A DNA stretch of 64,000 bases from JACTUA01 sp964551875 (lineage in GTDB: Archaea; Halobacteriota; Methanomicrobia; Methanomicrobiales; JACTUA01): positions 11,335-75,334 of the forward strand of contig CAZKEV010000004.1 of assembly GCA_964551875.1 (NCBI GenBank). The letters run 5' to 3'. Within the stretch, counting starts at the first letter, position 1; each line of letters opens with the position of its first letter. The notes below the pieces were generated by a model that saw only the letters and a program-made list of their open reading frames with translations, did no database searches and had not been told where the DNA came from. A program made the translations under genes and the position numbers. This document shows positions 26,917-32,308 of this stretch, in pieces.

Positions 26917-26919
26917 GTT

Positions 26920-27444
26920 TTACCCTTTCAGGATAATTCCCTGTGAAATATTGTCAAACAGGATTTTATCCTTTGTTTTTAATCGGTATGTCTCATCCGG
27001 CGTACTGATCAACGGAGACATCTCTCTCGTAATCTTTCTCTGGTGCCTGGCGAGGATCTTCTGGACCGCATCCTTGTCTTGCGTTTCGAGAAAGAGATCA
27101 ATATCGCTCTCATAGGTATCTTCTCCCTTTGCGCAACTGCCATAAAGGATGGAGTTCGTTGTTACCTGGTCAAGATCCCTGATAAGATCGGTCAACTCGA
27201 GAAGTGTGAGACAGATTTTCATATGCCTGAGAAGTACGCTCTTCATATTCGCCTGATAAAAAACGAGATTCCCCACGTCTTCATGGGTTACCAGCCCCAC
27301 CTCTTCCAGCTGCTTCAGATTTTTACTGATCATCGAGACGTCGTAGTTTAAAGATCTCGCCAGGTCCCTCACGTGGAACTTATTTGAGTAATTTCTGCCC
27401 AGACCGGCTAGTAAAATCAATGATGATCTCCGAAATAATTTCAT
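26920..27444 (-). CDS. Winged-helix nucleotidyltransferase (antitoxin)
   Basis: A 174-residue protein: an N-terminal winged helix ('NKFHVRDLARSLNYDVSMISKNLKQLEEVGLVTHED') and a C-terminal MNT domain ('LYGSCAKGEDTYESDIDLFLE', GS and DxD). A longer frame reaches 27645 but would cover the palindromic operator, so I prefer the ATG at 27444. Upstream, a 16-codon leader frame with a good ribosome site (GGAG before its ATG) ends in a TGA overlapping this ATG, so either coupled translation or a frameshift upstream is possible. It probably represses its own operon through the repeats at 27581-27642. Confidence 0.75.
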   Translation of the reverse strand: MKLFRRSSLILLAGLGRNYSNKFHVRDLARSLNYDVSMISKNLKQLEEVGLVTHEDVGNLVFYQANMKSVLLRHMKICLTLLELTDLIRDLDQVTTNSILYGSCAKGEDTYESDIDLFLETQDKDAVQKILARHQRKITREMSPLISTPDETYRLKTKDKILFDNISQGIILKG

Positions 27445-27580
27445 GTATGGAACGAAGAAATCCGATCGGGCGCTAAATTGGTTTTGCCCATTGTATTCTC
27501 CTTGAATCCCTGGTTTTTGTCTCCTGTTTCTTGATGGGCGCTCGTCCAGGCTGCCTTTTTGGGGGTGCTTGCCCAGTGTT

Positions 27581-27642
27581 TGTTGATTTATATTCAACAA
27601 TTGTTGACTCTTATTCTTCATGTGTTGACTATAAGTCAACAC
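27581..27642 (-). promoter_or_regulatory. Palindromic operator cluster (TGTTGA / GTGTTGACT)
   Basis: TGTTGA (27581-27586) and TCAACA (27594-27599) form an inverted repeat with a 7-base spacer. A TTGTTGACT half-site follows at 27601. A perfect 9-base inverted repeat, GTGTTGACT (27622-27630) and AGTCAACAC (27634-27642), has a 3-base spacer. It lies upstream of the wHTH-nucleotidyltransferase gene and closely resembles the operator at 28991-29032. Confidence 0.6.
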
Positions 27643-27705
27643 CACCCTATAAATCTTCGGGTAAAATCTCTCCTCTTCCCAAGGATGTGGAGAACCGTCC
27701 TATGT

Positions 27706-27946
27706 CAGCGCCATGGAGACGGCGCTCCACCTCTGCGACTGGACCGACATCACCCTCCATGCCCCCTACCTGCACCTCACCAAGGCCGATATCGTGAAGC
27801 TCGGCACCGGGCTCGGGGTCGACTACTCCCTCACCTGGACCTGCTACCGGGGAGAGGCCCTCGCCTGCGGGTTGTGCGGCTCCTGCACGGAGCGGCTGGA
27901 GGCGTTCAGGGAGGCGGGGGTGGAGGACCCGGTGGAGTACGGGTGA
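27706..27946 (+). pseudogene. queC 3' fragment, copy 3
   Basis: This matches queC from about Ser138 to the stop. About a dozen of 241 bases differ, nearly all at third codon positions; the one amino-acid change noted is Lys193 to Leu in the zinc segment. The ATG at 27713 is internal to queC and not a real start. The last codons are identical to the intact gene. A 15-base sequence shared with 25689-25703 directly precedes it. Confidence 0.82.
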
Positions 27947-27971
27947 TCCAGGATCCGAGGGAACAAGAGAA

Positions 27972-28193
27972 ATGACATCTCCAATCGAGGAAATCACGGT
28001 CAAATGTCCCAGATGCGGCAGGGAATACCAGGACTGGTACCGGCCCTCGGTCAACCTGGCACTCGACGATTTTGACGAGGAATACCTCGACGAATGTTCA
28101 AGCGCCACATGCCCATTCTGCCGGTTCAAGGTGCATATCGATACCCTGCTCGTCGATAAGAATGGAATTTTTCACTTCGGGGGATCGGAGTGA
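27972..28193 (+). CDS. Small zinc-ribbon protein
   Basis: A 73-residue acidic protein with two CxxC pairs ('KCPRCGREY' near residue 11 and 'TCPFCRFKV' near 46), the pattern of a zinc ribbon. No further domain and no assigned function. It starts 25 bases after the third queC copy, on the same strand, so it is the first gene of the last cargo block. Confidence 0.65.
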   Translation: MTSPIEEITVKCPRCGREYQDWYRPSVNLALDDFDEEYLDECSSATCPFCRFKVHIDTLLVDKNGIFHFGGSE

Positions 28194-28267
28194 AGGAATG
28201 CGGATTATCCTCAAGGTAATCTCAACCCTCATATAGAGCATCGCTCCAATCCTGATATTGACCATTG

Positions 28268-28588
28268 ATGAGGAACAGGCAGTACCCTTTGGGGAGACCT
28301 TCTCTTGAAGAGATCCAGGCCATCCTCCGCGAGCACCTTCCGGAGCTGAGGCGGGAGTATGGAGTCAGATCCCTCGGGATCTTTGGTTCCTATACCCGCG
28401 GGAATGCAAAGAAGCGGAGCGACCTGGATATCCTCGTCGAATTCGAGAGGATCGGGACGCTCCTCGAATATATCCGGCTGGAAGACACCCTCACCGATCT
28501 CCTTGGTGTAAAGGTTGACCTGATTGACAAATCCACTCTGAAACAAGGTATCAAGGCCCGGATCCTGCGTGAAGCCATCCCGGTATGA
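28268..28588 (+). CDS. MNT-family nucleotidyltransferase, no adjacent HEPN
   Basis: A 106-residue nucleotidyltransferase ('IFGSYTRGNAKKRSDLDILVEF', about residues 41-62, GS and DxD; 'LLGVKVDLIDKSTLKQGIKARILREAIPV' at the end). The ATG at 28268 is preferred over the TTG one codon before. In other genomes this subtype is followed by a DUF86 partner. Here the next gene is a HicB-like protein on the other strand, so the toxin partner is missing or elsewhere. Confidence 0.82.
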   Translation: MRNRQYPLGRPSLEEIQAILREHLPELRREYGVRSLGIFGSYTRGNAKKRSDLDILVEFERIGTLLEYIRLEDTLTDLLGVKVDLIDKSTLKQGIKARILREAIPV

Positions 28589-28632
28589 AAGCCGGTAGAA
28601 ATTACCGGATTTTGGCATCCTGGAGTTCAATC

Positions 28633-28863
28633 TTACACTCCGATAACCGTGAAGAACTTCTCTCGTGATTTGAGAACAGGGCTGATATCCTCGAGTGTCC
28701 CGTACTCTTCGGCATTCTTCAGGTATAGCTCAATAGCCTCCCGAATGTTTTCCAGGGCTTCCGAAGGTGTATCTCCGCAGCTCGTAACTTCCAGTTCAGC
28801 GCATTTTGCGACGTAGGTATTTTCTTCGTTCCATATGGCGACAGTAAAATAATAAGGACCCAT
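28633..28863 (-). CDS. HicB-like antitoxin without HicA
   Basis: A 76-residue HicB-type protein ('YYFTVAIWNEENTYVAKCAELEVTSCGDTPSEALENIREAIELYL'), the degenerate RNase H-like fold of HicB antitoxins. The HicA mRNA interferase normally beside it is not found on either strand nearby. I take ATG 28863; an upstream start at 28911 would add 16 weak residues. The palindromes at 28991-29032 lie upstream and could regulate it. Confidence 0.75.
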   Translation of the reverse strand: MGPYYFTVAIWNEENTYVAKCAELEVTSCGDTPSEALENIREAIELYLKNAEEYGTLEDISPVLKSREKFFTVIGV

Positions 28864-28990
28864 ACCCTCTTCACCGGATGGTTGCATTCTCTCTCCGATA
28901 CTATAGCGCAATTCTATCCTCAGGATTCCGAGAGCAAAATACCTCCTGAAACTCGGGTAAAGGTGTAATGCATGCTCCTTTCCTCGGGGA

Positions 28991-29032
28991 TTGTTGACTC
29001 GTTTTCAACATTTGTTGATCATCAGTCAACAA
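28991..29032 (-). promoter_or_regulatory. Palindromic operator of the TGTTGA type
   Basis: TTGTTGACT at 28991 faces TCAACA at 29005. Downstream, TTGTTGA (29012-29018) and TCAACAA (29026-29032) form an inverted repeat with the same 7-base spacing seen at 27581-27599. It lies upstream of the HicB-like gene and after the nucleotidyltransferase pair. Confidence 0.55.
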
Positions 29033-29082
29033 TCTGGCGAGGGATAACTTTCCTTTTTATACTGTAACCCGGGAGCAATGGC

Positions 29083-29379
29083 TTATGCATATTCGACCTC
29101 TGAAAGTATCGGCTCACGGAGGCGGCGCTTGATGGTGTCCTTCATCACGAGGTCCACCTTCCGCCCGAACATGTCTTCAAGGTAGAACTTCAGGTCCATG
29201 TAATGATGAAAAGTCCCTTCCCCGTCTTTGAATTCCACGAGGACATCCACATCGCTCTCCGGCTTCTCTTCTCCTCTTACGAAGGACCCGAAAATTCCAA
29301 TCCGTTCCACACCAAACCTGTCCAGTATCTCCTGCTTATGCACCCGGAGGAGTGAAAGGGGAGCAATCCCAGAATTCAT
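29083..29379 (-). CDS. MNT-family nucleotidyltransferase, paralogue of 25699-25986
   Basis: A 98-residue nucleotidyltransferase ('IFGSFVRGEEKPESDVDVLVEF'), very close to the protein at 25699-25986 over its whole length, including the 'REPILSEV-YA' end. It overlaps the upstream MntA-like gene by 4 bases. Compared with the hepT operon the gene order is reversed and no HEPN gene follows. It could modify a toxin made elsewhere or be a leftover of a degraded module. Confidence 0.83.
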   Translation of the reverse strand: MNSGIAPLSLLRVHKQEILDRFGVERIGIFGSFVRGEEKPESDVDVLVEFKDGEGTFHHYMDLKFYLEDMFGRKVDLVMKDTIKRRLREPILSEVEYA

Positions 29380-29672
29380 TCCAGGATCACCACTTCTTCG
29401 CGCCGTATTATATCGATGAGGTACGGGCTTACTGCTCCTTCGGTGACGAGGTCAACCTTACGATGGAGTGCCTGTCCAAGTTCATCCTGGATGCGGACGA
29501 GTTCGAAGAGGCTCTTTGGATCCTTGAACTTGACGAGGATATCGATATCGCTCCCGGGACCCGCTTCACCACGTGCAAAGGATCCAAAAACCGAAACCCT
29601 CGCAACGCCGTGCGGCTTCAGCATTCTGAGGATGATCTCCCGAATATCCCCTGGAAGCCGTAAACCATTCAT
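29376..29672 (-). CDS. MntA-like nucleotidyltransferase, paralogue of 25390-25686
   Basis: A 98-residue MntA relative ('VFGSFARGEAGPGSDIDILVKF', 'KVDLVTEGAVSPYLIDIIRREEVVILE') aligning end to end with the MntA at 25390-25686. It is the first gene of a two-gene minus-strand operon whose second gene is another nucleotidyltransferase. A HepT partner is expected but absent within 2 kb. Confidence 0.83.
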   Translation of the reverse strand: MNGLRLPGDIREIILRMLKPHGVARVSVFGSFARGEAGPGSDIDILVKFKDPKSLFELVRIQDELGQALHRKVDLVTEGAVSPYLIDIIRREEVVILE

Positions 29673-30054
29673 CTCTCTTCACCCTGTCCCAGTAGCGGCG
29701 GTGGGGTCTTGTTCTCCCTCTTGCAGAAGGAATACCCCTCCGTATGTAAAGATTCGCCTTCTTCCGTGAAAATGTCTCTTCTGTTCGCGAACAGGGTTCG
29801 GGATTGGAAGTCGAGAAAAACAGGAAAAAAGATTCGGAACCTGACCCTCGGCACCTCCCGCTCCCGGAGGTTCACCTCCATGGTCCAGACCACGCCTTCC
29901 CGTGGGCGACCCGGAACATGGCGATCTTGCTTCCCAGCTTGGCGTTCTCTATGATGTCCCCGCTCCAAGAAATCGGGAACAGCACCATCCGGTACAAAGC
30001 TAACCTTTATCACATTTCTCTCTAATCTTTACTCAAAACTTAAAGTTGATTATT
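29673..30054. other. Unassigned stretch, possible decayed minus-strand gene
   Basis: No intact gene. On the minus strand two overlapping frames read like parts of one protein (one containing 'GDIIENAKLGSKIAMF', the next 'VVWTMEVNLREREVPRVRF'), as if a frameshift had broken it. No family is recognised. The last 40 bases are AT-rich and probably contain the promoter of the regulator gene that follows. Confidence 0.3.
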
Positions 30055-30396
30055 ATGATGGATCTCATCTCGATCGTTGAGAAATCCGGGGATCTGGACG
30101 GGACCATCATCTCCCGGGTCCGCCTCGAACTGCTCTGGGCCCTGGCAGAACTGGGAGAAGATGGTGCCACAGCGAGGCAACTGAAGGCAGGCCTGAACCT
30201 GAGTGACGGGGTCCTCTACTCAAACCTGAAGAAACTGGAAGAGCTCGGCTATGTAAGGTGCGAGCAGGTCACTATCGAGGGAAAGGCACTGGAACTTTTT
30301 TCCATCACGCCGGACGGCCTTGCAGAGTGGATGAAGGTGAGGGAATGGCTGTGCAAGCTCCTGGAATGCGGCGGTGAGACCTGTGAACGACCGTAG
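30055..30396 (+). CDS. Winged-helix transcriptional regulator
   Basis: A 113-residue regulator with an archaeal winged helix ('LELLWALAELGEDGATARQLKAGLNLSDGVLYSNLKKLEELGYVRCEQ', the MarR/PadR-like pattern). ATG 30055 or 30058 is likely; the TTG at 30046 is weaker. It overlaps the next gene by about 20 bases, forming a three-gene operon with an unusual antitoxin candidate and a MazF-like toxin, which it probably regulates. Confidence 0.78.
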   Translation: MMDLISIVEKSGDLDGTIISRVRLELLWALAELGEDGATARQLKAGLNLSDGVLYSNLKKLEELGYVRCEQVTIEGKALELFSITPDGLAEWMKVREWLCKLLECGGETCERP

Positions 30397-30913
30397 CAGG
30401 GTCATTGCCTGTTTCAGGGAAGCAGGCTTTCAGATGGATAAGAACCGGTACGAACACCGCCTTATTGCCCAAAAGATGATCTGCCTGCTGAAACTGAAAG
30501 GCATCCCGTTTGAATACCCGTTCGGCCTCTATGTCCGCGGCCCCTATTCGCCTGCCCTGGCCCTGGAGTATTACCGGTATCCCAGCGACTTTCTCGAGGC
30601 GCGGAGCGATCTCTCCCTTACCCCCGTAGAATCCGGGTATGTTTCGCAGTTGGGTGAACTATTTGGAAAGAGCCCGTCCCTGCTTGAAATCGGTGCGACC
30701 TACGGATACCTGGCGTACCAGGCCCATTATCCCCCCGAGGTGGCGTATCGCCTGGTAAAATCAATGAAATCGTTTTACCGGAATGACCAGATCGTGAAAG
30801 GGGTCAATAAGGCAAAGCAATACCTCTTCACTCCGGCTGAAGACGATGTCATGCTGCTGGAGGGAGAATTGAGACAATGGCAGCGGGCAGGCATCAGGTC
30901 CATGAGGCACTGA
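30374..30913 (+). CDS. Putative antitoxin, YwgA/SocA (DUF4065)-like
   Basis: A 179-residue helical protein. 'EHRLIAQKMICLLKLKGIPFEYPFGLYVRGPYSPALALEYY' recalls the YwgA/DUF4065 (Panacea/SocA) antitoxin group, where a similar 'LQKL... YGPY' core occurs. The similarity is at pattern level only. It starts with GTG (30374 or 30383) inside the regulator gene. Its stop is directly followed by the MazF ATG, so the two are tightly coupled, as expected for antitoxin and toxin. Confidence 0.55.
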   Translation: MRPVNDRSRVIACFREAGFQMDKNRYEHRLIAQKMICLLKLKGIPFEYPFGLYVRGPYSPALALEYYRYPSDFLEARSDLSLTPVESGYVSQLGELFGKSPSLLEIGATYGYLAYQAHYPPEVAYRLVKSMKSFYRNDQIVKGVNKAKQYLFTPAEDDVMLLEGELRQWQRAGIRSMRH

Positions 30914-31249
30914 ATGGAGAGGGCCCGGGGTGAGATCTGGTTCGTGGATCTGAGTGATGCCCGGGGCCACGAGCAGGCCGGGATACGACCCGCAATCGTG
31001 CTGGGCGTATCCTATGGAGGGATAACCATCGTGGTTCCCCTCACGACAACTCCGGCTGCGTTCCAGTTTCCCCATACGCATTGCATCCACAGCGATTCCC
31101 GGAATGGACTGTCCGATGATAGTGCAGCGCTTGTCTTCCAGATTGTGGCACTATCAGAGGATCGTTTCATCAGGAAAACGGGACATTGCTCCGATGAAGA
31201 CATGGAAGCCATCACAATACTTTTGAAGGACTTGCTCTCCATTGATTGA
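30914..31249 (+). CDS. MazF/PemK-family toxin
   Basis: A 111-residue PemK/MazF-fold protein: 'RGEIWFVDLSDARGHEQAGIRPAIVLG' is the family's N-terminal signature, and 'ITIVVPLTTTPAAFQFPHTH' and 'ALVFQIVALSEDRFIRKTGHCS' follow as usual. MazF cleaves single-stranded RNA at short sequences. The usual MazE antitoxin is not present. The partner appears to be the 179-residue protein immediately upstream. Confidence 0.88.
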   Translation: MERARGEIWFVDLSDARGHEQAGIRPAIVLGVSYGGITIVVPLTTTPAAFQFPHTHCIHSDSRNGLSDDSAALVFQIVALSEDRFIRKTGHCSDEDMEAITILLKDLLSID

Positions 31250-31283
31250 ACCAGATGATGGAGGGACGCCATGCTCCAGGGCC

Positions 31284-31420
31284 TTAACAGTGGTGTTCTT
31301 TCTTCCCGGTGACGATGATGATCCAGTGGGGGGTTGCCTGGATGAAGGCGGGATCGATGGTAAACATCCCCAGGTCGCTGATGGATTCGACCAATGCACC
31401 CTGGGAAGGACACCGGGCTC
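31284..31420 (-). pseudogene. Possible C-terminal gene fragment
   Basis: On the minus strand an open frame without a start ends at a TAA (31284-31286). Its last 36 codons have good codon use and read as a folded protein end ('ALVESISDLGMFTIDPAF... HWIIIVTGKKEHHC'). No family is recognised. It overlaps no other supported gene and may be a truncated remnant. Confidence 0.3.
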
Positions 31421-31426
31421 TGTTCC

Positions 31427-31522
31427 TCAGGCCAGTTGCCCTGCCAGCCAGAGCGCCATGATGATGATGCCGAGGACTAAAAGAACCAGGATCACAAGAA
31501 TGGCGACGCGCTTCCGTTCCAT
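31427..31522 (-). CDS. 31-residue single-membrane-span peptide
   Basis: A very short frame with a basic start (MERKR) and one long hydrophobic helix. A purine-rich ribosome site (GGGGAAGTGAG) lies before its ATG. The rest of the stretch 31523-31760 shows no clear gene. It could be a real membrane microprotein or a decayed transporter end. Confidence 0.4.
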   Translation of the reverse strand: MERKRVAILVILVLLVLGIIIMALWLAGQLA

Positions 31523-31760
31523 GCTTCTCACTTCCCCTTCTCTCCCCGCGGATGATATCCTTTCCTCCAGCACGGGATGGCCCCTCCTATCGGTACATAA
31601 TCGGGCAACGGAAGCTGATCCCTGGTGATCCGGGCAGAAAGGAGACTTGCGGATTTCAGCGGAGGGGTGGAGCCGTCTCCTCCATGGGAATCTTAAGGAG
31701 TGCACCGAAGCCCTCATACATGAAGGCGATGATACACCGTAGCGGAGGGAGTCTGGAGAT

Positions 31761-32234
31761 ATGGGAAAGGATTGCGGGTTGGATCTCTTCCGGGATTTTG
31801 AATTTGACGATATCACCAGCGCGAAGCCCCCGGCTGCGAAGGGGGTATACGTCATCAGGGTCCGGAAACCGGGAATGCCTCCCGATGAGATTATCCAGAA
31901 CCTCGAACCCCACATCTCACGTCTGGGGTGGGAGATGGCCGGGAAGCATCTCCTTGACCGGATCGGGAGAATCCGGAAGATCGGGGACTGTCCCATCATC
32001 TACATCGGGTCCGCTGGAACGAATCCGGGAAGCAGGCATACCCTTGCAGGGCGGTACCGGGACCTCGTGAGCCGCCATACCATCCAGTTCCCCATCTGGG
32101 CACTGCTCTACTTCGGCTGGGAACTGGATCTCGGGTGGAAGGTGGATGAAAACCCGAAGGAACTGGAGAAAGATCTGAAGGAGAGATACGAGACCCGGCA
32201 GCGGAGGATGCCACCGGCACTCGTTGTAAGATGA
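31761..32234 (+). CDS. GIY-YIG-like nuclease domain protein
   Basis: A 157-residue protein with the GIY-YIG order: 'KGVYVIRV' (residues 27-34), 'CPIIYIGSAGTNPGSRHTLAGRYRDL' (about 76-101, with the YIG and the Arg-rich helix) and a C-terminal 'KELEKDLKERYE' helix whose Glu could bind metal. GIY-YIG domains cut DNA in repair, restriction or mobile elements. The host role here is unknown. The start has GGAG just upstream. It stands alone between the toxin operon and a convergent P-type ATPase. Confidence 0.65.
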   Translation: MGKDCGLDLFRDFEFDDITSAKPPAAKGVYVIRVRKPGMPPDEIIQNLEPHISRLGWEMAGKHLLDRIGRIRKIGDCPIIYIGSAGTNPGSRHTLAGRYRDLVSRHTIQFPIWALLYFGWELDLGWKVDENPKELEKDLKERYETRQRRMPPALVVR

Positions 32235-32308
32235 TCCCTTGCCGGATCCGGCAAGCGGATCGCAATCTTCCGATATCGCCGATTCCGGTGCTCTTGCCGG
32301 CGAGTGAG

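Noticed and set aside
27713..27946. queC copy 3 as a 77-codon functional gene
   Set aside because: The ATG is an internal queC methionine and the PP-loop is missing; treated as a fragment.
3634..31249. CRISPR array or cas genes in the defence island
   Set aside because: I saw no regularly spaced short repeats and no cas-like proteins; the repeats present are gene 3' ends and operators.
3634..31249. Transposon or integrase explaining the repeated gene ends
   Set aside because: No transposase, tyrosine or serine recombinase, or terminal inverted repeats could be recognised in this span.
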